Positions 1 through 8,610 of a stretch of DNA of 64,000 bases are shown here, in pieces. Where the stretch lies: positions 1 to 64,000 of the forward strand of contig JAFGVN010000141.1 of NCBI GenBank assembly GCA_016937975.1, read 5' to 3'. Positions within the stretch are counted from its first letter, which is position 1. Each line of letters opens with the position of its first letter. A program made the position numbers and the translations under genes. The notes beneath the pieces are model-generated. The model did not search any database. It was not told the DNA's origin and saw only the letters and a program-made list of their open reading frames with translations. The stretch comes from Clostridia bacterium (lineage in GTDB: Bacteria; Bacillota; Clostridia; Peptostreptococcales; Acidaminobacteraceae).

Positions 1-2
1 AA

Positions 3-224
3 AAAGTTTTTGGAGAGAAACTGACTAACGAGATTATGAAAAACGAGAATGATTTTGTGAAAATTCTAGATGTTGAAAAAATTACTCAATACGAAAAGGA
101 GATTTTAAAACAAGGAGGAAATTTAACGGTCCCTACAATGCGCTTAGATGCAAATAAAAGAGTAGCATATTTTAGTGATCCTAATGGCAATTTATTCGCA
201 TTATTAGAAAATGGCAACTCCTAA
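3..224 (+). CDS. VOC (glyoxalase/bleomycin-resistance) family protein, 3' end only
   Basis: The reading frame is open from the left edge, so the gene starts outside the window and only about 73 C-terminal residues are visible. An ATG at 36 exists but has no ribosome binding site, so I treat it as internal. The segment around YFSDPNGNLFALLE matches the last beta strands of the vicinal-oxygen-chelate fold, where the conserved glutamate is normally a metal ligand. Substrate cannot be told from this piece; family members include glyoxalases, isomerases and antibiotic-binding proteins. It converges on glutaminase and shares a short hairpin terminator with it. Confidence 0.72.
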   Translation, partial: KVFGEKLTNEIMKNENDFVKILDVEKITQYEKEILKQGGNLTVPTMRLDANKRVAYFSDPNGNLFALLENGNS

Positions 225-235
225 GAGTTGCCATT
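213..235. terminator. Hairpin terminator between convergent VOC gene and glsA
   Basis: Perfect inverted repeat GGCAACTC-CTAA-GAGTTGCC (213-220 and 225-232), overlapping the stop codon of the plus-strand gene. The U-rich tails are short on both strands, so termination strength is uncertain. Confidence 0.6.
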
Positions 236-239
236 CATT

Positions 240-1157
240 TTAGAATATACTTAAATCAAATGCATTGGATAATGCTTCAAGTAACTTGAATCCAGCAATA
301 GAGTTACCTTTTTTATCTAGAGATGGTCCATAAACACCAATACCATATTGTCTTGGAACTGCACATAATATCCCACCGCCAACACCACTTTTGGCTGGTA
401 TACCAACTTTTACTGCAAATTCACCTGACTCATCATACATACCACAGGTCGTCATCATAGCATTTATGATTTGAACTGGTCTTTTAGGAATAATTTGCTC
501 CTGTCTTACAGGATCATAACCTCTATTGGCTAAAACCAAACCAATTCTTGCAAGATCTCTACAATTCGCTTTAATAGCACATTGCATAAAGTACAAATCC
601 AAGATTTCATCAACATTACCATTTATATTGCCAATGGATTTCAAGAAATAAATCATTGACCTGTTACGGTCTCCTGTAACTTTTTCAGATAAAAAGACAC
701 TTGTATCTACATTGATATTCTCATTGTCTGCTAAGAGACGTATGAAATTAAGAATTTTTTCAATTCTTTCAATATTATCTTTTCCATTTATCAATGAAAC
801 AACAGAGATCGCTCCTGCATTAATCAAGGGATTTAGAGGTTTTCTTTTGTCAAATGTCTCTAATCGAATAATAGAATTAAACGGATCTCCTGTAGGTTCC
901 ATTCCAACTTTATCAAATACTGCTTCTTCCCCTAGTTCTATTAAAGCCAGTAATAAAACAAGCGGCTTCGAAATACTCTGAATCGTGAATTTAACCTCAT
1001 CATCGCCGAAAGAAAAATAGTTCCCATTATTATCGTAAATCCCAATACCTAAATTATTAGGATTTGCATTTCCCAAGGCTGGAATATAATCTGCTACTTT
1101 TCCTTCTTGTGTTAATTCCTTCAACTCACCAAAAATACTTTCAATATATTTTTCCAT
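240..1157 (-). CDS. glsA: Glutaminase A
   Basis: Hydrolyses L-glutamine to glutamate and ammonia in the cytoplasm. The 305 residues match the usual length of the serine-dependent, beta-lactamase-fold glutaminase family. The catalytic Ser-x-x-Lys is visible in TIQSISKPL, followed by the conserved NPLINAGAI and CGMYDESGEFA segments and the glycine-rich AKSGVGGGI near the C terminus. I start at 1157 because GGAGG lies 7 bases upstream of that ATG; an in-frame ATG nine codons earlier lacks a site. The gene is monocistronic: the upstream diguanylate cyclase ends in its own terminator. A role in nitrogen supply or acid resistance is general family knowledge, not shown here. Confidence 0.95.
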   Translation of the reverse strand: MEKYIESIFGELKELTQEGKVADYIPALGNANPNNLGIGIYDNNGNYFSFGDDEVKFTIQSISKPLVLLLALIELGEEAVFDKVGMEPTGDPFNSIIRLETFDKRKPLNPLINAGAISVVSLINGKDNIERIEKILNFIRLLADNENINVDTSVFLSEKVTGDRNRSMIYFLKSIGNINGNVDEILDLYFMQCAIKANCRDLARIGLVLANRGYDPVRQEQIIPKRPVQIINAMMTTCGMYDESGEFAVKVGIPAKSGVGGGILCAVPRQYGIGVYGPSLDKKGNSIAGFKLLEALSNAFDLSIF

Positions 1158-1191
1158 GGCATAGCCTCCAAATTTAAATTGCACCTAAGTT

Positions 1192-1232
1192 TACAAAATT
1201 AAATCCTATCTGTCAACTAGTCAGATAGGATT
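1192..1232 (-). terminator. Terminator of the diguanylate cyclase gene
   Basis: An 11-bp perfect inverted repeat, AATCCTATCTG (1202-1212) and CAGATAGGATT (1222-1232), with a 9-base loop. On the minus strand it is followed by TAATTTTG. The stop codon of the upstream gene lies in the loop. Confidence 0.75.
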
Positions 1233-2532
1233 CCATACCATTTTGTTTTATACTTCTATACTCAATTTTATTTTTGCCATTATGCTTTGCATGATACAAC
1301 AACTGATCCGCATCATAAATCAACTGTTCTCCGCTTGTAAACAACTGTCCAACGCCACCACTTATGGTTACTTTAATCTGATTCGGAAAGTCATGTTCCA
1401 TTACTGCAGTTCTAATACGATTACCTAATACCATTGCATCAAAACCTTCAGTTTCAGGCAAGATAATTATGAATTCTTCCCCTCCATAGCGTCCCACTAT
1501 ATCGCTATTCCGTACAGAATCTTTGATGATACTTGACACTTTCGTGAGAACCAAATCACCAAACTGATGACCATAGGTATCATTCACAATTTTAAAATCA
1601 TCTATATCCAACATAATCAAGGATAACGGACGACCATATCGTTTGGATAATTTTACATTGTTATCTAAAATTTCATGAATATGCTTATGGTTATATAAAT
1701 TCGTTAAACCATCTTTAATCGCTAATTCTTGTAGCATTTTCTTTTTTATTTCATTTTCTTTGAGTAGCATGAGTACACGTGAATTTGTGTACATCTTAGC
1801 TAGAAATACTTGTTCATTCAATGGCTTGGTGATATAATCGTTTGCTCCAATTGAAAGCACTCTTGCAATGGTCGATTTCTTTTCAATAGAAGAGATGCCA
1901 ATAATAACAGCATTTTCATATCTTTTTCGCATTTCGAGCATAACAATTTCGCCATCAACTTCTGGCAAAATCAAATCAATCAAATAAATATCATAGCGAC
2001 GTTTTACCTTTAACAAGGATTTTGGGTCATTATAAAAGTCCACATCATGAATTTGATTTCTATGAAGCATATCCTTAACAATAGCCAACTGTAAACGATC
2101 ATCATCTAGTACAGCAATTGACATATTTTTCAAACCTTCTTTAAAAGTCATATCACGATCGATACGATTAATCATTTCTAGGAAGTAATAGGTATTGCCT
2201 TTCACATAAAAATACGAAACACCTAAGTTGAAGAAATCACATCTTTCATCAACCATTTCATTTTTCATGGCCAACAGCATTGGTACTGTTGCATGATTAA
2301 TATGCTGATGATGACGTACTAGTTTTTCCACTGATTGGTAACCTTTTTCAGCTTCTATAATTAATAAATGAATTAAATTTGAGTTCATAATTTCATCAAT
2401 TATTTCAGATGTTTCCGCAACAAAAATATTAAAATTGCCTGCCAATTCTAATTCTGTGATTTCAGCTTTAAAACTATCCTTAGGTCCCCAAAACAAGACA
2501 TTTCTTATATTAGAAATCTTAATCTCATACAT
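1213..2532 (-). CDS. Response regulator diguanylate cyclase (pseudo-receiver, receiver, GGDEF)
   Basis: 439 residues. Residues 1-125 look like a receiver fold without the acidic pocket or phospho-acceptor. Residues 137-255 are a full receiver: DDD at 143-145, acceptor Asp186 in YLIDLILPE, and the Lys236-Pro pair. Residues 268-430 are a GGDEF domain with an intact GGEEF (350-354), which normally makes cyclic di-GMP from two GTP. The product-inhibition motif RxxD (341-344) sits five residues before it, as in feedback-controlled cyclases. There are no membrane segments. I start at 2532 because GAGGTGG precedes that ATG; a longer start six codons upstream has no site. No sensor kinase is adjacent, so its input is unknown. 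Confidence 0.9.
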   Translation of the reverse strand: MYEIKISNIRNVLFWGPKDSFKAEITELELAGNFNIFVAETSEIIDEIMNSNLIHLLIIEAEKGYQSVEKLVRHHQHINHATVPMLLAMKNEMVDERCDFFNLGVSYFYVKGNTYYFLEMINRIDRDMTFKEGLKNMSIAVLDDDRLQLAIVKDMLHRNQIHDVDFYNDPKSLLKVKRRYDIYLIDLILPEVDGEIVMLEMRKRYENAVIIGISSIEKKSTIARVLSIGANDYITKPLNEQVFLAKMYTNSRVLMLLKENEIKKKMLQELAIKDGLTNLYNHKHIHEILDNNVKLSKRYGRPLSLIMLDIDDFKIVNDTYGHQFGDLVLTKVSSIIKDSVRNSDIVGRYGGEEFIIILPETEGFDAMVLGNRIRTAVMEHDFPNQIKVTISGGVGQLFTSGEQLIYDADQLLYHAKHNGKNKIEYRSIKQNGMESYLTS

Positions 2533-2768
2533 ATACGCCACCTCTACCATATTATAACTTAAACTAGAAAAAAATTCCTTCTCAAATTTGAAAAAAATGA
2601 AAAAAAAATTGTATTTATCTATAATTCTAAAATTTTTTCTATAATAATAACAATTTTACGGATTGAAATGAAATTTTCTGGTTACTAAGAGAAAATAACA
2701 TATTCTTTCAAAGGGATATAAATTTATTTTTTTGATACATATATTTACTTAAAAATTCAAAAAATTAC

Positions 2769-2797
2769 TGGTAGAATACATAAACCTATGGTAAAAT
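2769..2797 (+). promoter_or_regulatory. Possible extended -10 promoter(s) of greA
   Basis: Two extended -10 candidates lie in the AT-rich stretch before greA: TGGTAGAAT (2769-2777) and TGGTAAAAT (2789-2797). Neither has a good -35 at 17 bases. The rest of the gap 2533-2827 is A/T runs with no recognisable gene. Confidence 0.35.
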
Positions 2798-2827
2798 CTT
2801 AGTATTGTAAGATTGGGAGTGTATATA

Positions 2828-3298
2828 ATGAAAAAAGTATTATTAACCAAGACAGCTTTAGCTAAGCTGGAAAAAGAATATGATGACTTAATGGTTAAAC
2901 GTTCAGTTATCGCTGATGAAATAAAAAAAGCAAGAAGTTTCGGTGACTTATCAGAAAATGCAGAGTATCATGCTGCTAGAGAGGCACAATCACTAAATGA
3001 AACAGAAATATTAAAAGTAAAAGCTTTACTAGAAAACTATGAATTAGTAGATGAAACGAATTTGGACAAAAGTAAGGTTTCGTTAAACTCAAGAGTTGAA
3101 ATCAAATTTGAAGATTCTGATTTTGTTGAGACGGTTCAAATTGTTTCTAAAATTGAGTCAGATCCTATTAACGGCTTCATTTCAAATGAATCTCCAATTG
3201 GAGAAGCTCTACTTGGGCATCATGAAGGTGACACCGTAGATTGTCAAACACCAAACGGTGTATCAAAAATTAAAATTATAAGTGTATTCCATGAATAA
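2828..3298 (+). CDS. greA: Transcription elongation factor GreA
   Basis: Binds RNA polymerase in the secondary channel and stimulates cleavage of backtracked RNA. At 156 residues it has the usual GreA length. The N-terminal coiled coil (about 1-75) contains the family signature GDLSENAEYHAAREAQ, whose acidic tip residues act at the polymerase active site. The C-terminal FKBP-like domain includes SNESPIGEALLGHHEGD. I start at ATG 2828, with GGGAG 8 bases upstream; a TTG at 2813 overlaps that site and is unlikely. The gene is single and ends in a strong terminator. Confidence 0.96.
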   Translation: MKKVLLTKTALAKLEKEYDDLMVKRSVIADEIKKARSFGDLSENAEYHAAREAQSLNETEILKVKALLENYELVDETNLDKSKVSLNSRVEIKFEDSDFVETVQIVSKIESDPINGFISNESPIGEALLGHHEGDTVDCQTPNGVSKIKIISVFHE

Positions 3299-3303
3299 AA
3301 AAC

Positions 3304-3335
3304 AAAACACATCAAATGATGTGTTTTTGTTTTTT
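3304..3335. terminator. Bidirectional terminator between greA and the thiamine operon
   Basis: Perfect 10-bp stem AAAACACATC (3304-3313) and GATGTGTTTT (3318-3327) with loop AAAT, followed by a long T run on the plus strand. The A run on the left gives a U run on the minus strand, so it can end both convergent transcripts. Confidence 0.9.
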
Positions 3336-3876
3336 AATAATAACATTTTAAATGCTTAATCCTACTACTAAGATTTTCACATAACAACCAAGACGACATC
3401 ATTGCAACATGATTCACATAATTTTTTAATAATCCTGCGTTTTCAAAGGTAATGCCTCCCAGAGCAATAATCTCATTCTTAGCTCCATATTCTGTCCAAT
3501 CTAAAGGTTTCTTCCCTGGCTTACAAGAAGTCTCAAAAGCTACACTAAACAAAGCATATTGATTGAGTCTCAAATGCTTTAACTCCTCTTTCCTATGTAT
3601 CGATACTGAAAAGGCATGCTCATCAAAAGCATGAAATGAAACATGATACTTAAGTTTTAACTTCTCTGCTATATTTTTATGGTGCGCAATGATCAACTCA
3701 GTTTTTGTATTTCCAATAATCTGTAAGATGATCAAGGCCAGATTTTCATATGCCTCTGGAGATAATTGTGGCTCTCTTAATAGAATATAATCTACTCCAA
3801 GCAAAGCTGCTTCCCTAATCTTACCTAACATTTTATTCTGTTCACATATTTCAAGACTCGTTACAAATATTATCAT
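3334..3876 (-). CDS. ThiE/TenI-like TIM-barrel protein (possible thiazole tautomerase)
   Basis: 180 residues, shorter than typical ThiE (about 210). It is related to, but clearly divergent from, the ThiE domain encoded two genes upstream. Family-like stretches are ILLREPQLS (in place of the QLREK strand), the SVSIH strand, [14 protein letters not shown] and the phosphate-loop strand IALGGI. TenI proteins aromatise the thiazole phosphate made by ThiG; ThiE proteins join thiazole and pyrimidine. As a full ThiE is already present, a TenI-like role is the better inference. Its ATG overlaps the thiC stop by four bases, so it is co-translated as the last gene of the thiamine operon. Confidence 0.72.
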   Translation of the reverse strand: MIIFVTSLEICEQNKMLGKIREAALLGVDYILLREPQLSPEAYENLALIILQIIGNTKTELIIAHHKNIAEKLKLKYHVSFHAFDEHAFSVSIHRKEELKHLRLNQYALFSVAFETSCKPGKKPLDWTEYGAKNEIIALGGITFENAGLLKNYVNHVAMMSSWLLCENLSSRIKHLKCYY

Positions 3877-5189
3877 GATTCCGATCTCAAGATATTCAAA
3901 TCCTTACCCTCGTGAATACGATTCATATTTCTCATCGAACACATCTTGCCACACATTGTACAGCTGTCATCATGCTCAGGTTTTGAAGCTTCTCTATATG
4001 CTTTTGCTTTCTCTGGATCCATAGCTAACTCAAACATTCTATTCCAATCCAATTCCTGTCTCGCCTTACTCATTTGATTGTCCCAATCCATTGCACCTTT
4101 AACATTTTTTCCAAGATCTGCAGCATGAGCCGCAATTCGTGTTGCAATAATTCCTTCTTTCATATCTTCCATGGTTGGTAATCTCAAATGTTCAGCAGGT
4201 GTTACATAACATAAAAAGTCTGCACCACTTGATGCTGCAATAGCACCACCTATTGCACTGGTGATATGATCATATCCAGGAGCAATATCCGTTACAATTG
4301 GACCTAAAACATAAAAAGGAGCATTGTAACATAGTTTCTTTTCTAAGAGCATATTTGCAGCTATTTCATTTAATGGCATATGTCCAGGACCTTCTATCAT
4401 CACTTGAACTTTTTTCTCCCAAGCTCTTTTAGTGAGTTCACCTAATACCATTAATTCTTTGATCTGTGAAGGATCTGTGGCGTCAGAGATGGATCCTGGT
4501 CGACATGCATCTCCCAAACTTAATGTAATATCATATTTTACACAAATATCAAGTAATTCATCGTAGTATTGGAAAAAAGGATTTTCTTGTTGGTTTAACA
4601 TCATCCAGGCATATATTAAGGAACCACCACGGGACACAATATTAGTCAATCTGGGATTTCTCTGATATACTTTTGCAGTTTCTAAATTCATACCAGCATG
4701 TATCGTTACAAAATCCACACCATCTTGACCATGTTTCTCAACAACTTCTAAAAATTCCTTTGCTTTTATATCCTTTAATTCTTTATCATAAAATCCTAGG
4801 GCATCATATACAGGTACAGTACCAATCATCACAGGCGAAACTTCGATTAATTTTTTTCTAAACTCTTCAGTCTTTCCAAATGAGCTTAAATCCATAATGG
4901 CATCAGCTTTCATTTCAATAGCCATATATACTTTATCCATTTCCACATTGACATCAGGGCAATCCTTTGAGATCCCTAGGTTAACATTAATCTTAGTTTT
5001 TAAACCACTACCTACACCTTCAGGATTAAGATTATGATGATATTTGTTAGCAGGAATAATAATTTCACCTTTTGCCATTTTCTCCATTAATAAATGGATC
5101 TCCATTTGCTCTTTTTCTGCTACAACTTTCATTTCTCTAGTGATTATACCTTTTGACGCAGCATCCATTTGTGTTGTAAATTTATTCAT
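3873..5189 (-). CDS. thiC: Phosphomethylpyrimidine synthase ThiC
   Basis: Radical-SAM enzyme that rearranges aminoimidazole ribotide into the pyrimidine (HMP-P) half of thiamine. 438 residues: the short clostridial form without the N-terminal extension of proteobacterial ThiC. Conserved stretches include [21 protein letters not shown] and [20 protein letters not shown]. The iron-sulphur cysteines lie near the C terminus in [11 protein letters not shown], spaced CX2CX3C rather than the CX2CX4C of the Escherichia coli enzyme. AAAGGAG precedes the ATG by 7 bases. It overlaps the thiD2-thiE stop by 8 bases and the next gene by 4. Confidence 0.96.
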   Translation of the reverse strand: MNKFTTQMDAASKGIITREMKVVAEKEQMEIHLLMEKMAKGEIIIPANKYHHNLNPEGVGSGLKTKINVNLGISKDCPDVNVEMDKVYMAIEMKADAIMDLSSFGKTEEFRKKLIEVSPVMIGTVPVYDALGFYDKELKDIKAKEFLEVVEKHGQDGVDFVTIHAGMNLETAKVYQRNPRLTNIVSRGGSLIYAWMMLNQQENPFFQYYDELLDICVKYDITLSLGDACRPGSISDATDPSQIKELMVLGELTKRAWEKKVQVMIEGPGHMPLNEIAANMLLEKKLCYNAPFYVLGPIVTDIAPGYDHITSAIGGAIAASSGADFLCYVTPAEHLRLPTMEDMKEGIIATRIAAHAADLGKNVKGAMDWDNQMSKARQELDWNRMFELAMDPEKAKAYREASKPEHDDSCTMCGKMCSMRNMNRIHEGKDLNILRSES

Positions 5190-6195
5190 TAATGCTCTCC
5201 TTTAATGTTTGAATATTTTTCTTAACATTTTCTGCACCTACAAGGGTACTAATCATGGCACAGCAAGCGCCAAATTCTGACACCAATCGTATATTGGTTT
5301 CATTGATGCCACCAATGGCTACATAGGGAATTTTTACAGTTTCTGAAACTTCCCTTAAAAATTTTAATCCTTCTGAAGCTTCTATATTCATCTTCGTTGA
5401 GGTCATAAACATTGGACCTACTCCAATATAATCCACTTGGTCTTCTAATGCTTCTTTTACCTGAGCCATATTATGAGTTGATTTTCCAATGATTAAATAG
5501 GGTGCTATCGTTTTCACAACAGACACAGGCAAATCGTCTTGCCCTAAGTGAATGCCATGGGCATGAGAAGCCATAGCAATATCCAAGTGATCATTCACAA
5601 TGAAAAGTGCGCTTTCTTTTTTTGCAAGTTCACAGATTGATTGACATTCACATAACTGTTCCTTTTTACTTTTATCCTTTTCTCTATATTGGATAACCTT
5701 AATACCAGCTTCCAGCATTTCCTGAGCAATTTCATAATTGGTTCGACCTTTTGAATAGGACTCCCCTAATATGCCATACAAATCTGTCTTGTAAAAAACT
5801 GGTTTAAGCATTACTTTCTCAAGATTGTAAACAAAATACCTTATGGTTTCACAGTTTTTTCCAAGTTCATAATCAAAACTGTTTTTTAGTACTTCTTCTA
5901 TACTTCTTAACCCCTCTTGACATCTTTTGCAGTTTGCTTTAACAAGATGATCAAAAGAAGTTTTCTTGTCTAATTGAGAATTGTGAGAAGTTACTTGTCC
6001 AACATCATTTTCAACAGATCTAAAGGCTTCCAAAGTGTATTTTGAAAACATTTTTCTCAACTTATGTTTTTCTATTCGAATAGATTCAGAAAGCACTTGA
6101 TTATCAAAATAAAATCTTGCCAAGTCTTCTAAAACCCTTAAACCTTCACAAACTCGATTCACATTTGCATCTATGATTCGCATTTCTTTCTTCAT
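5182..6195 (-). CDS. thiE: ThiD2-ThiE fusion: HMP-P kinase-like domain plus thiamine phosphate synthase
   Basis: 337 residues in two domains. Residues 1-135 ([19 protein letters not shown], then [11 protein letters not shown]) match the ThiD2 domain found fused to ThiE in cyanobacteria and some anaerobes, and reported to phosphorylate HMP-P. Residues 138-337 are a full ThiE barrel: [50 protein letters not shown] and the phosphate loop AIGGI. ThiE couples HMP-PP with thiazole phosphate to give thiamine phosphate. The ATG overlaps the thiH stop, showing translational coupling. No separate thiD is visible in the operon, so this fusion probably supplies both activities. Confidence 0.92.
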   Translation of the reverse strand: MKKEMRIIDANVNRVCEGLRVLEDLARFYFDNQVLSESIRIEKHKLRKMFSKYTLEAFRSVENDVGQVTSHNSQLDKKTSFDHLVKANCKRCQEGLRSIEEVLKNSFDYELGKNCETIRYFVYNLEKVMLKPVFYKTDLYGILGESYSKGRTNYEIAQEMLEAGIKVIQYREKDKSKKEQLCECQSICELAKKESALFIVNDHLDIAMASHAHGIHLGQDDLPVSVVKTIAPYLIIGKSTHNMAQVKEALEDQVDYIGVGPMFMTSTKMNIEASEGLKFLREVSETVKIPYVAIGGINETNIRLVSEFGACCAMISTLVGAENVKKNIQTLKESINE

Positions 6196-7220
6196 AAGGT
6201 AACCCAGTCTTTCATTGCTGGCTGATAACCTTTATTGATCAACATCTTCTTAATATCTTCTACAGATCGTTTATCTGAAATCTCAAATTGATGATCACCT
6301 TTTTGACTTGAATGTCCACCAACACCCGTTGAGACCCCTGCAGACATTTTTGATATCCCAAGAGGTAACAAGTGCTCTCTGAGATCCGAACTCTCTCTCG
6401 TGGATAAATTGATCCCAACTTGTGGTAATAACATTTTCACAGCCAAAATAATCTGTACTAAATTCTGATCTGAAATTTCCTGACTTTCAAATTGTTGCCC
6501 TTTAAAAGGTCTTATTCTTGGAACAGAAATACTGAAGGATACTTCAGGGTACTTCTTTGTTAATTCGAGAACGTGAATACCCAGTTCGTATACATCCTTT
6601 CTCCAATCAGATAAGCCTAATAAAACGCCTAGTGAAATGGCATACATGCCCGCTTTTGCACCTCTTTCAGGTGCATGATAACGATAATCATAGTTACTTT
6701 TAGGACCCTTTAAGTGAACTTTTTTATATTTTTCTACATTATAAGTTTCCTGATATATTGTTAGACCTTCAACGCCAGCTTTAATGAGAAGCCGATAATC
6801 TTCTTCATCAAGTGGATATATTTCAATCGTTACACTATCGAAATATTTTTTCATAATTCTAACAGCCTTTTCAATATATGCAACTGGGGTATGGACTTTA
6901 CTTTCTCCTGTTAACAAGAGTACATGACGAATCCCCATTTGATAAATTACTTTGGCTTCCATTTCTATTTCTTCCTCAGTCAATTGATGTCTCGTAATAG
7001 CATTGGAATGATTGTAACTGCAATAAGCGCATTGGTTTACACAGTAATTTGCCAAATAAATGGGTGTATAGATGCCAATTGTTCTTCCAAAAAAACGTGT
7101 ATGCTTTTCATGTACCCTTTGAGCAATCGCCTCCAGATGGAAAACAGCTTCATCGGTTAATAACCACTTAAAATCATCTGTACTAATTGATTCTTTTTCG
7201 AACAACTCGTCTAAAAACAT
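6192..7220 (-). CDS. thiH: 2-iminoacetate synthase ThiH (tyrosine lyase)
   Basis: Radical-SAM enzyme that cleaves tyrosine to dehydroglycine and p-cresol; dehydroglycine feeds the ThiG thiazole reaction under anaerobic conditions. 342 residues. The cluster-binding CX3CX2C is in YCVNQCAYCSYN. Other family stretches are LLLTGESK, EIYPLDEEDY, TIYQETYN, SVPRIRPFKG and the C-terminal YQPAMKDW. AGGAGG lies six bases upstream of the ATG, which overlaps the thiG stop. Use of ThiH instead of the oxygen-dependent glycine oxidase ThiO fits an anaerobe. Confidence 0.96.
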   Translation of the reverse strand: MFLDELFEKESISTDDFKWLLTDEAVFHLEAIAQRVHEKHTRFFGRTIGIYTPIYLANYCVNQCAYCSYNHSNAITRHQLTEEEIEMEAKVIYQMGIRHVLLLTGESKVHTPVAYIEKAVRIMKKYFDSVTIEIYPLDEEDYRLLIKAGVEGLTIYQETYNVEKYKKVHLKGPKSNYDYRYHAPERGAKAGMYAISLGVLLGLSDWRKDVYELGIHVLELTKKYPEVSFSISVPRIRPFKGQQFESQEISDQNLVQIILAVKMLLPQVGINLSTRESSDLREHLLPLGISKMSAGVSTGVGGHSSQKGDHQFEISDKRSVEDIKKMLINKGYQPAMKDWVTL

Positions 7221-7990
7221 TATTTGCCTCCTAGAAAACCTGTTAGTGGTGAGGAAGCAGAGGCATAATGTTTTGTCTTCGCCATCTTGGAAAGATAAGC
7301 TATTCGTCCCGCTTGCGTAGCCATTTTAAAGGCTTTACCCATTAATACTGGATCACCAGCTGTTGCTATAGCAGTATTGACAAGGACCGCTGCCGCCCCC
7401 ATTTCCATTGCCTTTGCAGCATGAGATGGTTTCCCTAATCCTGCGTCAACAATAACAGGAACATCAATTTCTTCAATTAAAATCCTTATCATTTCTTCCG
7501 TTAGAATGCCTTTATTGGTACCAATCGGTGCACCCAGTGGCATTACTGCAGCAGCACCAGCATTCACTAAAGCTCTTGCATCATATAAATCCGGGTTCAT
7601 ATAAGGAAAAACATAAAATCCCTCCTTCGATAATATTTCTGTTGCCTTAATAGTCTCTTGGTTATCTGGCAATAAATATTTGTGATCCGAAATCACCTCA
7701 ATCTTAACCCAGTCGCCACATCCCATGGCACGTGCCAATCTTGCAATTCGAATAGCTTCCTCAGCATTTCTAGCACCAGATGTATTCGGCAGTAAAATAA
7801 TATCCTTAGGAATATGCGAGATAATATTATCTTGTGGGTCATTTAAATTTAGCCTTCTAACGGCTAAAGTAATAACTTGTGCACCACTTTCATTCAATAC
7901 CTTTGGAATGACACTATGATCACAATACTTGCCTGATCCAGTGAATAAACGTGAGTTCAATTCTTTTCCACCAATTTTAAATATGTCCAT
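7220..7990 (-). CDS. thiG: Thiazole synthase ThiG
   Basis: Builds the thiazole phosphate ring from deoxyxylulose 5-phosphate, dehydroglycine and the ThiS thiocarboxylate. 256 residues. The Schiff-base lysine is in WVKIEVI; phosphate-binding and barrel motifs include [26 protein letters not shown] and [11 protein letters not shown]. Two adjacent ATGs occur at 7993 and 7990. The site GGAGGTGG touches the first, so I prefer the second, which gives 6 bases of spacing. The start overlaps the thiS stop. Confidence 0.95.
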   Translation of the reverse strand: MDIFKIGGKELNSRLFTGSGKYCDHSVIPKVLNESGAQVITLAVRRLNLNDPQDNIISHIPKDIILLPNTSGARNAEEAIRIARLARAMGCGDWVKIEVISDHKYLLPDNQETIKATEILSKEGFYVFPYMNPDLYDARALVNAGAAAVMPLGAPIGTNKGILTEEMIRILIEEIDVPVIVDAGLGKPSHAAKAMEMGAAAVLVNTAIATAGDPVLMGKAFKMATQAGRIAYLSKMAKTKHYASASSPLTGFLGGK

Positions 7991-8181
7991 CATCCACCTC
8001 CAACAAAACTTACAACTTCTACACAGTCATTTTCATTTAGAATGAAACTGTCAAAATCATTTTTTTTAATGATATTTCCATTAACCTCAACAACTACGAC
8101 TTTGGCATTAATCCCATTTACAATAAGAAGTTCCAAAATAGTTTTATTATGCCATTCAATTTTAATGCCATTTAAATACAA
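7990..8181 (-). CDS. thiS: Sulphur carrier protein ThiS
   Basis: 63-residue ubiquitin-like protein that carries sulphur as a C-terminal thiocarboxylate for ThiG. It ends in VSFVGGG, keeping the essential Gly-Gly tail that is adenylated by ThiF/MoeB-type enzymes; no thiF is in the window. It is the first gene of the thiamine operon, with AAGGAGG nine bases upstream of the ATG, and lies downstream of a TPP riboswitch and its terminator. Confidence 0.93.
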   Translation of the reverse strand: MYLNGIKIEWHNKTILELLIVNGINAKVVVVEVNGNIIKKNDFDSFILNENDCVEVVSFVGGG

Positions 8182-8311
8182 TTTTACCTCCTTTTGGAAA
8201 TAGATAGTTGAAAAAATACATGATCATCATCATGCCCCATCACAAACTGTAAACAGTTCCAATATAGTTATACTTCTATGTATTTTCATTTGCACGAAAA
8301 GTTATTCTACG

Positions 8312-8340
8312 CAAAAAAACTCACCAAATAGGCGAGTTTA
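8312..8340 (-). terminator. Riboswitch-controlled terminator ahead of thiS
   Basis: On the minus strand, AAACTCGCC and GGTGAGTTT pair (one G-U) around loop TATTT, followed by a run of six or more U. It lies directly downstream of the TPP aptamer and before thiS, so it is the expression platform: ligand binding should favour termination. Confidence 0.88.
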
Positions 8341-8352
8341 TAGATTCATTTT

Positions 8353-8434
8353 AAACTTCCCTACGCTAGTACTAACTAAATCAGGTTATGAGGGTCAGGA
8401 TTTTTCCTTCTCAGCACGCGGCTCCCCTAGTTCA
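8353..8434 (-). promoter_or_regulatory. TPP riboswitch (THI element)
   Basis: Read on the minus strand, the conserved THI-box pieces occur in order: CTAGGGGAGC, the core TGCTGAGA, the ACCCTCATAACCTGAT block, the variable arm, and the closing AGCGTAGGGAAGT. These are the parts that bind the pyrimidine and the diphosphate of thiamine diphosphate. It controls the following thiS-thiG-thiH-thiD2E-thiC-tenI operon through the terminator at 8312-8340. Confidence 0.97.
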
Positions 8435-8455
8435 TGTGATTCACTTGTCAATGCC

Positions 8456-8484
8456 ATTATAGTAAATTACTTCTCACTTGTAAA
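8456..8484 (-). promoter_or_regulatory. Promoter of the thiamine operon
   Basis: On the minus strand TTTACA (8484-8479) and TATAAT (8461-8456) are separated by exactly 17 bases. The expected start near 8449 lies just upstream of the TPP aptamer. Confidence 0.85.
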
Positions 8485-8553
8485 CGGATTGATGAAAAAA
8501 AAACAGAAATCTAAGACTATTTTCTCTTTTTTTAGCCCTGCAACTTCTCTATA

Positions 8554-8562
8554 TGGTATAAT
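8554..8562 (+). promoter_or_regulatory. Extended -10 promoter of the pseudokinase-like gene
   Basis: TGGTATAAT is a perfect extended -10. No good -35 is seen 17 bases upstream. It lies about 50 bases before the start codon of the tail-anchored protein. Confidence 0.6.
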
Positions 8563-8610
8563 ATATTTTGTATAAAAGGGGCTTATGCTCAAGAAAACTG
8601 AGGTGAAATG

